Source: Mikania micrantha
Taxonomy: Eukaryota > Streptophyta > Magnoliopsida > Asterales > Asteraceae
DNA: 64,000 bases
Assembly: GCA_009363875.1 (NCBI GenBank)
Contig: CM018695.1
Coordinates: forward strand, 12,930,755-12,994,754
Direction of reading: 5' to 3'
In this document: in pieces, positions 43,051 through 56,500 of the stretch
Position numbering within the stretch: position 1 is the first letter of the stretch
Layout of the letters: each line of letters opens with the position of its first letter
Made by a program: the position numbers and the translations under genes
Notes under the pieces: model-generated
Databases searched by the model: none
What the model saw: only the letters and a program-made list of their open reading frames with translations
What the model was told of the DNA's origin: nothing

Positions 43051-46000
43051 TTAAACCTCAAAAAGGAAAGGATAATATTTTCTCATTTCATTTTCTGACT
43101 CCCACGTGGCTTCAGAACCGGTTCTATTTTTCCACTGAACCTTCACCTGGCTCAGTGATTTATTTCTAAGTTGCTTGACTTTTCGGTCAAGTATTGCCAC
43201 TTGCCTTTCCACATAATTTAACTTGTCATCAATTTCTATATCTTCCAGTGGTATATACACAGATTCATCTGCTAGACATTTTCGTAAGTAAGAGACATGG
43301 AACGTGTTATGTATTCCACTTAACTCCTCAGGTAGCTCCAGGCGATAAGCAACTTCACCAACACGAGCTATGATTTTAAATGGTCCAATAAAGCGTTGAC
43401 TTAGCTTTCCTCGCTTACGAAAACGTATAACACCTTTCCACGGTGAGACTTTTAACAACACAAAATCTCCCACTTGGAATTCAATTAGCCTTCTACACTT
43501 ATCAGCGTATGATTTCTAACGGTCTTGAGCTGGCGTCAGATGGGCACGGATCTGATCTATCCGTTCATTGGTAGCTTTCACTACCTTTTTGTGTGCGAGT
43601 TCACGCTGCCCAACTTCTCCCCAACAAACAAGAGTTCGACATTTCCTCCCATAAAGCATTTCATAAGGAGGCATTCCAATACTGGAATGATAACTTTTAT
43701 TATACGAAAACTCTGCCAACGGTAGGTAATAATCCCAACTACCTCCAAAGTCAATAATGCACGCTCGTAACGTATTCGCCAGGGTCTGAATGGTTCTTTC
43801 ACTTTGTCCATCAGTCTGAGGATGATACGCAGTGCTTAACAACAGTTTTGTTCCTAATTCTTCCTGAAAATTTCTCCAAAATCGAGTATCTCAATCAGAG
43901 ATAATGGTTACAGGCACACCATGTCGAGACACCACCTCCCGTACATATATTTCTGCCATTTTATCAGAAGAATAGGTTTCACGAATGGGCAAGAAATGAG
44001 CACTCTTAGTCAACCTATCCACAATGACCCAAATCGTATCAAATCCCTTCCTTGTCTTAGGAAGCTTAGTAATCAAGTCCATTGTGATATGTTCCCATTT
44101 CCACATTGGAATTTCCAATGGTTGCAACTTACCATAAGGTTTCTGGTGCTCTGCTTTTACCTGCATACAAGTCAAACATTTCGCCACATGCTTAACAATA
44201 TCTCGTTTCATACCTGGCCACCAATAGTTTACCCGAAGGTCACGATACATTTTGGTAGCCCAGGATGAATTGAGTATTTTGACTTGTGTGCTTCTTCCAA
44301 CAATACAGACTTAAGTGGACAAGTGGGAGGTATCCACACTCGACCCCACCTAGTCTTTAAACCACGATTATCTTAATCAAGATTATGAGCTTGCCCTTTA
44401 ATCCTGTCACGTTTCCAATTTTTTTCCTTTAACGCTTCAGTCTGGGCTTCCTTGTTCTGCTCAATTAGCCCTGAAGTAATCACAAGCTGCATAGCTTTCA
44501 CCTTGATTGGTTCACATTCTTCTTTTCTACTCAAGGCATCCGCCACCACATTCGCTTTACCAGGATGATAAGGGATTTCACAATCGTAGTCCTTGAGTAA
44601 TTTCAGCCATCGTCTTTGCCTCATATTCAATTCCTTCTATGTGAAGAAATATTTCAAACTTTTATGATAAGTGTAAATAGTACACTTTACACCATATAAA
44701 TAATGCCTCCAAATTTTTAAGGCAAATACGACTGCTGCAAGTTCTAAATCATGAATAGGATAATTGATTTCATGGGTTTTTAGTTGTCTTGAGGCATAGG
44801 CAATCACCTTGCCTCGTTGCATAAAAACACAACCTAGACCAAGATAAGAAGCATCAGAATATACCACAAAATCATCAGGGCCATCTGGTAATGTCAATAC
44901 CGGTGCCTGAGTTAATTTTGACTTTAACTCTTGGAATGATTTCTGTTGGTCATCACCCCACACAAACTTAACATTCTTTCTTGTAAGTTTGGTTAAAGAT
45001 GAAGCAATCTTGGCAAAGTATTGAATAAATCTACGATAATAACCGGCTAAGCCAAGAAAACTTCTGACATCAGTTGGACTCTTGGGTGGACTCGAATTTG
45101 TCACCGCTTGAATTTTAGAGGGATCAACAAGAATGCCATCTGCATTTATCACATGCCCAAAAAAGCACATTTAGAAAATTTGGCATATAACTTCTCCCTA
45201 CGGAGAGTTTCAAGTACCTCCCGTAAGTGACAAGCATGATCACCTTCATTTTTGGAATAAACCCGAATATCATCAATAAAGACGACAACAGATCGATCTA
45301 ACATGGGACGACACACCCGATTCATTAAGTCCATGAATGCAGCCGGTGCATTAGTCAGTCCAAAAGACATGACAAGAAATTCGTAATGACCGTATCGGGT
45401 TCGAAACGTTGTTTTAGGAATATCTTCTTCCCTAACTTTAATTTGATGGTAACCCAACCGAAGGTCAATTTTAGAGAACCAAGAAGCCCCTTGTAACTGA
45501 TCAAAAAGATCATCAATACGAGGCAATGGATATTTATTCTTCACCGTCACTTTATTAAGTTCTCGATAATCAATACACATACGAAAACTTCCATCCTTCT
45601 TTTTAACAAAAAGAACGGGAGCACCCCAAGACGAGATGCTTGGGCGAATAAAACCTTTATCGAGAAGGTCCTGCAATTGAGTCATCAACTCATGCAATTC
45701 AGACGGTGCTAAACGATAAGGAGCTTTTGCTATAGGCTTGGCCCCTGGAATAAGATCAATTCTAAACTCCACATTTCTATCAGAGGGGATTCCCGGTAAA
45801 TCATCCGGAAAGACATTAGGAAAATCCCTAACAATGGGGATATCCTCTAATTCATTTACTGTCTTCTCAGCATCAATGACATAAGCCAAGAAGGATTGGC
45901 CCCCATGATTCATATACTTCATGGCTTTGACCAAAGAACACAACACAACCCCTCCTCATTTTTCTCCTTGAATGGATAATTCATAACCACTCGGGGTTAT

Positions 46001-47455
46001 CAATTGTATAATTTTGCAATTGCAAAGAATATTGGCTTTATAAGAAGGTAGCCAATCCATCCCAATAACAACATCAAACTCCCCCAATACCATAGGTATT
46101 AAATCAACGACATAATCCTCGTTATTGATCATAAGCTTACAGTTTCGATACGAGAAAACTCTTAGAATCAGCAACCTCTACTTCTAATGGTACATGCAAC
46201 TTTTCTAAGACAAAAGATGGATGGTGCACAAATTTTATAGACACAAAAGATCTATTGGCTCCGGAATCAAATAACACATAAGCAGGTGTTGAATTAACAG
46301 AGAAAGTACCTGTCACTACATCATACGTGACTTTAGCCTGCTCTGCAGAAATCTGGAAAGCTCTCCCTTTTGGTTTGGGTGCTTCTGGTTTCTTTCCAGA
46401 GCCTTGAGATTTAAACGATCGGCTATCATCACTAATCAGTGCTGCCCTCTTAAGTTCAGGGCACTCACTCCTCCTATGTCCTGGCTTATAACAATTATAG
46501 CACAGGCTTGGAGGACTCAAACACTGGGTTGCCAAATGTCCCGGCTTCCCACATTTGTAACAGACAACATGCCTAGCACGACACTCACTTGCGTGCATCC
46601 TCCCACAGTTGGGACAAGGTTTAGTAAAGACAGGCTTTTTAAACGATTTAACAAACTTCGCCTTTTTGGATGAACCTGTGTCTGTTTCTGCCTTTCGTTA
46701 ATCTCCCCGATCTTCTTGTCGTTTTAACTCCAATTCTCGTTCCCGAGCACAATTAATTAACTCGTTAAGTGTCTCACACTTAGAAGGCGTGAGGAATTCC
46801 CGGTACTTCATGTTCAACATAGTATGATACCGGTTTATCCACATTCTTTTAGTTTGAAGAAGATCCGGACAAAATTTAGCTTTATCGAAGAAAATGGCAG
46901 TGATGGTATCAATACTTTCATCTTTCTGCTGTAGATGAAGAAACTCCTCAGCAATACGATCAATAGCGGCTTGAGGACAAAACCGCTTCAAGAAAAGTTC
47001 TTTAAATTGGGCCCACGTCAGCCCTTTCATTCCATCTCTGCCTTTTTCCTTCCTCAGCAACTCCCACCAATCTTTGGCACGATCTTTCAACTGATTGCCA
47101 GCAAACATGACCTCATCATTCGGGTCATAATGATAGTTTCAAACGTACTCTCAATATCAGATATCCAACGCTGGCTAATCTAGGGATCTACCTCCCTTTT
47201 AAACTCAGTTGGCTTACATGCCATAAACTCTTTAAAAGTAGTTTTCTAGGAAGATTGTTTTATCTCCGCTCCGGCTTCAAAATCAGCCAACTCTTGATGA
47301 AGGAACTCTTTTAATGAAGACTTAATTTCATCAATATATGTGGGCAAAGCAGCTTCAAAAGCCTTTGCCACTTCTTCCTTTACCATTATCTGAGTTTCAG
47401 TGAGTTCCACCTTCTCACTGCTACTACTCCCACCATATGTATTTTCATCAGCCAT
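43051..47455 (-). pseudogene. Broken gag-pol of chromovirus D
   Basis: Pieces in minus-strand order: Gag start (47455-47246), Gag core (47108-46698), zinc knuckles (CYKCGKPGHLATQC, CYNCYKPGHRRSEC) and protease with FDSGANRSF (46598-46137), protease end (46174-45956), reverse transcriptase with FIDDIRVYS (45946-45149), RNase H (45170-44637), linker (44630-44373), integrase zinc finger and core (44250-43891), integrase DDE end with TDGQSERTIQTLA (43842-43516), C-terminal chromodomain-like tail (43473-43051). At least eight stops or frame changes separate them. Domain order and the tail (FHVSYLRKCLAD, SEATWESENEM) fit a chromovirus near Tekay. In the integrase, E of the catalytic triad is present. 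The element cannot make its own proteins. Confidence 0.9.
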
Positions 47456-47862
47456 TCGTGGCTGTAATCATATAATTAGACAGTCAGTATTATATATCCA
47501 CAATACTCAATCAATCTGTACTTATACAATATATAATCACCTTACCTAATGTTCAAAATTATGATACAACCTGATTCAATTAAGGAAACGTTCACATCAT
47601 AAACATCTTATTATACTGGCCAGGCATAATACCATGTTTATCACACGCTCGTGCCCTTAACTTCATCATTTCATTTCATAATTGAGAAGTTCAGTTCACA
47701 CAATTTATACACACAACCATGTGTACATATGCAGTTCAACACATATATAAACTGACCTCATACTTCCGGCTTAATAATCGAGGCTTGAATCAAATGCTTC
47801 TTCACATATCAAAAGCATATGATTTGAGTTCAAGTGTGTTTCTAACACTTAAATCCCTCAAA

Positions 47863-47879
47863 CCATTGCTTTGATACCA
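47863..47879 (-). other. Primer binding site of element D
   Basis: Minus strand TGGTATCAAAGCAATGG, one base from the iMet consensus in its first 12, four bases inside the LTR. Confidence 0.8.
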
Positions 47880-47883
47880 ACTT

Positions 47884-49873
47884 TGTAACCTCCATTTACT
47901 ATTTAACATTTTCAAATAATATCAGAGTTGGTCCCAGCAAATTTTTCATTTTTAAAACCTTGTTTGACCTTCTTTATTTAATAATATTAAACAAAGTTTA
48001 ACGCAAACGTAAATGTGTCACACATTTTACAATACTTATTTACATAAGTAAGTTTAAACTAAAATTTCAAACGTTTGCAACAAGGTTTGTTTGTTCGATT
48101 CCCTGTCCACCTCGATCCTTATAGCCAGGTCCATCATGTTTGACCTACAAACATCACACAATAATTCCCATTAGTTCATAAGAACTAAGTAAGTAAACCC
48201 CAATGGTTTTGCACAACAAAATGAAAAAAATACATTTTTCACAATCAATATTCAAACTGAGTCATTTCTATTCGAGTTGACTCTCACAATGGAATAATAT
48301 CATATTACCAATCATCAACTATTGCTCACAATAGTCAAATCAAAATTACACTATGGTGTTCACATTACTGTGCTTCCACCATGGCTATTTGTCAACACCT
48401 CTGACCATTCACACATTTGTAGTATCATAATTAATTCAAGTCTTAAGATGTTCACCCACCGGTACTTCCATCTAAGACAAATTGCTAGCACCTCTAGCTA
48501 TCCACCATTGTGGAGTAATAATTAATTCAATCATATTACTATGATGTTCCCACACTTTCGTTTACCAGGGTATTGGATTTAGCATAGGCTATTGAACTTT
48601 TATTATTCAACTTTCCCCTATCATCAATGCCATATTTATCATACAATTTATTCAACAACAAATTCAATGTTCATTATGTGATGTCATAGTTGTGGGATTA
48701 CTTACCTTGATCAGATAAGGGATTAGCAACTGCGGGCTCCTTTCCTGCCCTATGAGTAATTGTTTGACTTCCACTATCACCACCTAGTTGCAAAAATACA
48801 TATACAACTAGTTTCAACACTTATAGCACATACAATCAAGTTTAACACAATTGATTGATTTGACTTGCTCAAAGTCAATTTATCACATAACTGACTCTAT
48901 CTTACTACGTTTAGCAAGTTTTAGTCAATTATTACAATTAATCATATTTCATGCCTCCCTTAGGCATTTCATCAAATAATTGATGTTCAATTATATTAGT
49001 TACGATCTTTAATCGCTTTTATTATTCAAAAATTCATTTATGATCATAACTGTTAATAATTTTAACATCAATTCATCACAATCATCATTTAACCCATGGA
49101 TCATAATCCATATTTCATTTAAAATCATATTCTACCCATCCTACTAGTTATCACATTATGATATGGGTTTCATAACAACCGGACATTATACCGGCTTCAA
49201 AACGAAGATTTCACCATTAAAATATCAAGTTCTTCGTTTATAACAATCCCTAGTTATCAACTAGGCAATAATCAATACCCATAATCATAGTAATACATTC
49301 AAAACTAAATTTAATCCATACAATATTAAACTAGTAGGATAAAACGAATCGTTACCCAATCGAACGGATATTCAGTCACAAAACAACGATCATATGTTGC
49401 ATATACGTTCTCTGGTACGATCCGTAGGCTTAAACGGCTTCAAATATGAGTTTTAAAACTCAAAATTTCGTCTGTGATTGAAGAAAATTCGAAAGAAAGA
49501 GTTGAAAAACTCTTCTGGAACGAAATCTGATCTTAAAACAAAGTTGCCGACTTAAAACACCCCAGGCGTACCGCCCCGCGTGGCCGCTTGGCCCAGGGCG
49601 TACCGCGCGAGCCACCAAATTCCCAGATATTTTTCTGGCCCGGCGCGTACCGCCTAGCGAGGGCAATTGGTGCGAGGCGTACCGTCTGGCACCTATTTTC
49701 TCAAATTTTAACTTTTTCTTTGTTTCACGATTCCGGACAATCCGTAACTCTGTTTCACGCACGGTTTTCTCCCACGTTCATAATTTCTCACATATTTTCA
49801 AATTACAACAATCACAATCGTTTAATTAACGATTATTTCAAATACATTTCATTATTAAAAACCGGTTGTTACA
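47884..49873 (-). repeat. 5' LTR of element D (LTRb)
   Basis: 1990 bp. Contains the hairpin TTAGTTC-ATAA-GAACTAA (48171-48188) about 290 nt from the LTR 3' end, and a GC-rich patch (49557-49692) with four GCGTACCG words. It lies 1.7 kb upstream of the ETO1-like start codon, in the opposite direction. Confidence 0.9.
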
Positions 49874-51370
49874 CTTACAAAATAGATTTTTTATTTGATA
49901 TTGCTAATATATTTCATCTGAAAACCAATCTTAAAAAGATAACTCTTAAACTCTGTCTGAACCTTTCATCTGAAACGTTGAAAATAAGTATGTGGTGCAT
50001 ATTAATTTATTTATTTTTTGTTTATTCTAACCTCAATTTTTATTCAAATTTAATATTAACGACATATTTATTTTTTCAAAATTACAAATGTAGAGCATAA
50101 ATAATGTTTAAGAGCTATCTTTTTAAAATCAGGTTTTAAAGGATATAATCCCTGTATCAATACACACATACATATATAATTTTTAATTTGTTAATAATTT
50201 TTTTAAACAAATGTGTACATTAGTTTTTTACCCATATTTACACGTGTAAAAAATAATTCTTTTTAAATAACCCTTCAACTACCATGATGTATTTTAGTCT
50301 TATTTTGTTAAAAACGTATTCTAATCATAATTAATGTACCAAGAAGATGAGTTAGTCTTTGGTTGGATCGATTTAAGGCAATATTAACTTATTAGGCACA
50401 TTATCTTTGAAATAAAAAATTAATGATTTTATACAAAAGGAAATGAATAAATTAATTAAAAGCAGCTAAAAGATACTTTTAAATTATTTTATTCTAACTT
50501 TTATGGAATGGATGAATGACCAAAAGGTTTATCCTCGTAACTAGGGGTGTTCATTTTCGGATATCCGAAAATTTCGGATAGTGGTTTTCAATATCCGAAA
50601 TTTCGGATATCCGAAGTTTGGATTCGGATATTCGAAACCAGAAAAAAATATATTCCGGATATCTGAAAATTATCCGGATATCCGAAAAATATTCGAAATA
50701 TATTCGGATATCAGTAAAATTATCCGAAAAAGTATCCGAATATCCGAAAAAATATCCGAAAAAAATATATTTCTGATATCGGATATCCGAACTATCCGAA
50801 AATTTTCAAAATAAGTATCCGAATCCGAAGTTTCGGATATTTCAGATTCGGATTCGGATACGGATTTTTTTAAACACCCCTACTTGTAACTAGGGTGCTT
50901 GGTGAACCTTGAAAAAGAGCTTAAATATGTTTAAAGGTTTTTAGGAAAAAAAACAAAAGAGTCGGACTGAATATATATAAAATTTTATAATTATTACTTA
51001 TGTTTTTTTACTAACGGGCTGTTTGGTTGGATCTATATCATTAAGTATTGAATATTTAAGATGTTTGAATGATTAATATGGTACGAATGGTCAATTATTT
51101 GATAATAATTTGTTGACTTAAGAACAATATATGTTACAAATCTTGGAAGTTTGTGACCATATAAGCAATTTATTAAACATAAAAATCAAGAGTAAAATAC
51201 TAACAAACCACATAAATCATATCGTTAATTTACTCCAAATGAATTTAACAAACATAAATATATAAATGATTCTAAAATTTTACAACAAAATACTAAAAAA
51301 GCTGTTCATCGATCACTCTAAAAACAACAAAGACCGTGCAACCGAGGGCCGAGTCTAAAAGCTTCATCCC
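49874..51370. repeat. Upstream flank of the ETO1-like gene (F2, duplicated at 40712)
   Basis: This block lies between element D and the gene. It probably holds part of the gene's upstream control region. It includes the second hAT-type MITE. Confidence 0.8.
50542..50882. mobile_element. hAT-type MITE, 341 bp, copy in F2
   Basis: Same element as 41380-41720, duplicated with the block. Flanks CTCGTAAC (50534-50541) and CTTGTAAC (50883-50890). Confidence 0.8.
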
Positions 51371-51383
51371 TACCCACAAGTTG

Positions 51384-51401
51384 TTTTTTTTTTTTTTTTT
51401 T
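51384..51401 (+). repeat. Poly-T tract (18 T) upstream of the ETO1-like gene
   Basis: Eighteen T, 160 bp before the start codon, just after the end of the duplicated flank. A ctttctctctc stretch follows near 51450 and may be near the transcription start. Confidence 0.7.
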
Positions 51402-51560
51402 AATGAAAACAAATAATGTTGATATGAATAAATTATAATCATAATCATCTTTCTCTCTCATACAATCACGGATGCACGCAGTAATCAAAGTTCTGCATCA
51501 ATGGTGATGAACATCGGCTAGGATTTAAACATCCCAAGATTTCATCAACACCCACTTGAT

Positions 51561-53578
51561 ATGACGTCGATCTCCAACGACAATCATTACGAATGTTCAT
51601 CATCATCATCATCCCCAACATCAGAAAAGATCGTGAATTTGATCCGTCAATTTACAAACACCATGAAATCCGGCGGCCTGAAGCTCAAAGAGCGGTGTAA
51701 AAAACCCACCCAAGTCCACGCTCTTACGATCAATTCCATTCTGTCATCATCTTCAAATAGTGATGAAACGAGTTCAACCCAATTTGTCAACGCTAAATCT
51801 CATCTTCCATACGGGTTGCCTGATTTGCATCTGATTGAACCCCCTATAGATCGTTACTTAAATCACGTTGATTTCGTTGACTCAATCTCAGAGATATACC
51901 GGAGAATCACGCAATGTTTTTCTGACTCTGAAAGGAGTTGTTTGTATCTGGAACAGTACGCGATATTGTGTGCATTAGGTGATCCAAAGCTGCTTCGAAG
52001 GAGTTTGCAGTCTGCTAGAGAACACGCTGTTGACGTACATTCAAAGGTTGTTCTATCTGCTTGGTTGCGATATGAGAGGCGAGAAGATGAGCTTGTGGGT
52101 GTTTCCGCCATGGATTGTATCGGTAAGGTTCTTGAATGCCCAAAATCAGCTTTGGTTAGCAATGGGTATGATCCTTTTCGTTCTGTCTTTGATTGCTGCC
52201 AATGTGTTTGTGAAAATGCCTCTGAGAATGATGAATGTTTGGTTGATGATAATGATGCTAAAGCAGAAGAAACTGTATGTTTTTGTATTGGAAATGAGGT
52301 GATTAGATGTGTTAGGCCTAAAATAGCTTCATTATCTAGCCCATTAAACACCTTGTTATATGGTAGTTTTGTTGAATCATCTAAGGAAAGCATTGATTTT
52401 TCACAAATTGGGATATCTGTAGAAGCAATGAGAGGTGTAGAAATATTTAGTAGAACTAAAAAGATTATAGATTTTGATTCTCCAAGTATAGTTTTGGATA
52501 TGTTGTCATTTTCACAGAAATTCTGTTGTGAGGAAATGAAAGCAGCTTGTGAGGTTTATTTATCCTCATTAGTTTCCAACATCGATGACGCGTTGATATT
52601 CATTGAATACGGCTGTGAAGAACATGCAAGTCTCCTTGTAGCATCTTGTTTACAAGTTTTACTAAGAGACCTTCCAAATTCTTTAAACAATCCCAAAGTT
52701 TTAAGCTTGTTTTGTAGTCCTGAATCTATGGAGAAGTTGAGTATGGTTGGTCATGTTTCTTTTTTGTTATACTATTTCCTTACCCATGTAGCCATCGAGG
52801 AAAAGATGACACCATCAAACACGGTCATGCTATTAGAAAGATTAACTGAATGTGCAGAAAAAAAATGGCAGAAAACACTAGCATGTCATCAATTGGGTGT
52901 TTTGTTATTCGAAGAAGAAGAATATAAAAATGCTCAAAATTGTTTCAAGGTAGCGTATGAAATGGGTCATGTTTATTCTGCAACGGGTTTGGCCCGAACA
53001 ATGTATAAACAAGGAAAGACTTATTTAGCACGTGATTTAATCAACAAGATTATATCAGATTGTAAAAAACCAAACGGATGGATGTATCAAGAAAGATCTT
53101 TGTACAATCTTGGAAGTAAAAAGATTCAAGATTTGGAATCAGCCACTAAATTAGATCCTACACTTTCATACCCGTATAAATACCGAGCCGTATCAATGGT
53201 GATTGAAAATTCAATCAATGAAGCAATTGAAGAAATCAATAAAATCATTCGATTTAAGGTTTCTACTGATTGCCTTGAATTACGGGCTTGGTTTTATCTT
53301 GTTCTTGAAGATTATCAAGCTGCTGTGAGGGATATTCGAGCATTGTTGAGTTTAGAGCCTTACTATATGATGTTTCATGGTAAAATGAGATGTGATTATT
53401 TGGTTGACTTGTTGAGTCAACGGGTCAAACAATGGACTCCTGCTGATTGCTGGCTGCAGCTTTATGATCGGTGGTCTTGTATAGATGATATTGGGTCACT
53501 TGCTATAATACATCAAATGATGGCTCATGAGCCTGGAAAGAGTCTTTTAAGGTTCAGGCAGTCCTTGCTTCTTTTAAG
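51561..53578 (+). CDS. EOL: Exon 1 of the ETO1-like gene
   Basis: Encodes the N-terminus, the BTB domain (CIGNEVIRCVRPKIASLSS, near residue 238, then LNTLLYGSF) and the first TPRs. It ends at cttttaag|gtaatttt. The frame would reach an in-frame stop three bases into the intron, which confirms splicing here. Confidence 0.92.
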
Positions 53579-56500
53579 GTAATTTTTATAACTCAAAAAT
53601 ATTTTTATCTGTTGTATTTTCAGGGGATAGATACAAGAAATAGTTGAATTCATTATTCTAGTGAAGCACTTTTTTTCCTTAAAATGTTGACTTATTTTCA
53701 TTTCTATTCTTGCAATAGCAAATTATTTTCATTAGTTTTCTTGTGTAGCATTGGGTGGCTTGATAATTCAAATTAACCAACATGGCACCGATTTTACACC
53801 TTGTCACCATCCACTTGTACTTTGAAAAGGAACCTGGTGCCACATCAACAAATTCAAGTTTATTAGTCCACCAATTTGCTATAATGGATAATTTAATTAA
53901 AGTAGGTTATTATACACTAGAAATTTATTGCAATGTGTGGCTTGATAATTTTAATTCGCTTACATGACACCCCTTTTATACCTTGTCACCATCCACATGT
54001 GCTTTGAAAGTGAACTTGGTGCCACATTAGCAAAATTATATTTTCAGGCCACCCATTTGTTACAAGGGAAACATTAATTGAAGTTGTTATTATACAAAAG
54101 AAAGGGTATTGTTTTTTCCTCTTTTCAAATGGTAAATATTTCTCAGAACATGGAGTGCGAATCAAATTCATGTTTGAATTGAATTGAGATACTGATACAA
54201 ATTCTTTGTCCTGAATCAAATATATTCATATTCTGAAAGAGATTGACAATAAGTTCTTTCAAAATTAACTATTTGTTTAAAACTTTTTTTTTTATTAAGC
54301 ATGACAAATGAAGCATATACCTCTTGGTTACTATTTTGTGATTACTTTTTTTTCCCCAATCTTGACTTAAATTTGATAAGTATGATACTTGGTTATTTTT
54401 GTATTGAAATTTTTTTGTTCATTATAAACTCCTAATTAAAGTTAGTTGGAAAAAAAAACTTTAACTTATTATTAACCAAGATTCATATATGTTTCATTTG
54501 TGCCATTAATCTTAATAATTTGAACACCTAGTGAAGTTGTGCCACTCTAATGGGACAAAAGAACTAATAGTCAATTTAGTGGAACACATGGAAAACTTGG
54601 TTACTCTACACGTGCGTTGCTATTTCTTGTTTTTAACCCAATTTTCTGTTATGACCTTAAAACAGATTAAACTGCCAAAAGGCAGCCATGCGAAGCTTAC
54701 GGTTGGCTAGAAATCTTTCGACAACAAATCATGAAAGACTTGTGTATGAAGGGTGGATCTTTTATGACACTGGTTACCGTGAAGAAGCTTTATCGAAAGC
54801 AGAAGAATCAATCTCTCTTCAAAGATCATTTGAAGCTTATTTTCTTAAAGCATATACACTTGCAGATGCATCTGTTGATCCTGATTCTTCTTCTGTTATT
54901 CAACTTCTTGTTAATGCTCTCAAATGCCCTTCAGATGGGCTTCGAAAAGGACAAGTAAGTGACATGTAGACATGCAGGTGACAATACCGGCAAGTCAGGC
55001 CATGGGTTCAAGTTGAAAGGGGTCATTTATTTAGAACAGGTCGCAAAATGCTGGATGAAATTGGGTCTAGTTTTTAATTATTTTTGGATAGTTAGTGCGT
55101 GAATTATTACTACCAAACCAATACTATTGTTAACCAACTTATGTTAGCATGAAAACACCATCAAACTTTTATAAATTGTGGTTTTTAATGACCTTAACTG
55201 ATATTCATCTGACACATCAGCACCATGTCAGCAGAAGTCTGCATGGTCAAGACTTACCTACATGTCATCTGCCATGTCATCAATTTTGACCTTGTATCTT
55301 GTGACGTTACCTTAGATGACAAGCTTTGAAAGTTGGTTGTCTTAACTTATAAATTTTGAAAGTTTTGATGTATTTTTAACATCAGACAATTTCGTTGCCT
55401 GAAATAAAAATCAGCCCTAAGTTTGTAACGTATTTGTGTTACTAATGCTTATCTAAGAGGCTGTTTGGTAGCCTCTTAATGGTTTTTTAGAGGCTACCTC
55501 TTAATTGATCTTAGCCTCTTAATGGTTAAGAGGTAACTTTAAGTCTGAATGATTAAGAGACTGTAGTTTAATGTTAGCTCTTAACTATTAATACCTAAGG
55601 TTACCTCTTAACTATTAAGTGGCTATGATTTATTAAGAGATACCATTAAGAAGCTACCAAATAGCCTCTTAATCTTTGGAAATATCGATTAAAAATTAAC
55701 TCTAGGAAATTTTCCAGCAGTTTGACCCCTTATCTTTATATCTAATTAACTAGTATTTATTTTTCAATTGATCAGTTTGAGATAAAAAAAAATAATAGAC
55801 AACCTAAATTCTACTGTTCATAAGTAAATATATCAAAATTTGTCACATCTACAAGAAAGAAAGGTAAAGGGTAAATTATTTTATTTTTTTGGTTATTGCA
55901 GGCATTAAATAATTTAGGGAGTATATATGTGGATTGTGGGAAATATGATCTTGCTGCAGATTGTTATATAAATGCTCTCGATATAAAGCACACGCGTGCT
56001 CATCAAGGGTTGGCACGCGTCTATTCTCTTAAAGATGAAAGAAAAGCTGCATATGATGAAATGACAAAACTGATAGAAAAAGCGGAAAATAATGCATCTG
56101 CTTATGAAAAACGTTCAGAATATTGCGATCGTGATTATGCTATGAGTGATTTGTGTATGGCTACTCAATTGGATCCTCTCAGGACATATCCGTATAGATA
56201 TAGAGCTGCAGGTACTTTTAATTATCTAAGTAAATAGAGTTTAAACAGTAAGTTCTATGCTGGGTTAATGTTTGATTAATCTTGATGGGTCGGGTTACGG
56301 ATCAACATTGTTTTAATTTAATCACATGTTTTTAGTGTTTAATTGGATCATGGGTAGAAGTAGTGGGTCTAGGTTGTAGGAGTAATGGGTTAAAAATGTG
56401 GGAACATTGTTTCTCACGTATGCATGTTTCTAGGTATGTTTACATTTCTTATATATGTAAGTATGAGTATGAATGAAAGTGTGAGTGAGTTTGATTACAA

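Larger units (their letters stand above)
42254..49873 (-). mobile_element. Decayed chromovirus D with truncated 3' LTR
   Basis: Minus-strand order: 5' LTR 47884-49873, primer site 47863-47879, broken gag-pol, purine tract 43012-43024, 3' LTR 42254-43011, which lacks its U3-distal 1.2 kb. The full LTR is 1990 bp, TGTAAC to GTTACA. The right flank starts CTTAC; the left target copy is lost in the rearrangement. Confidence 0.88.
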
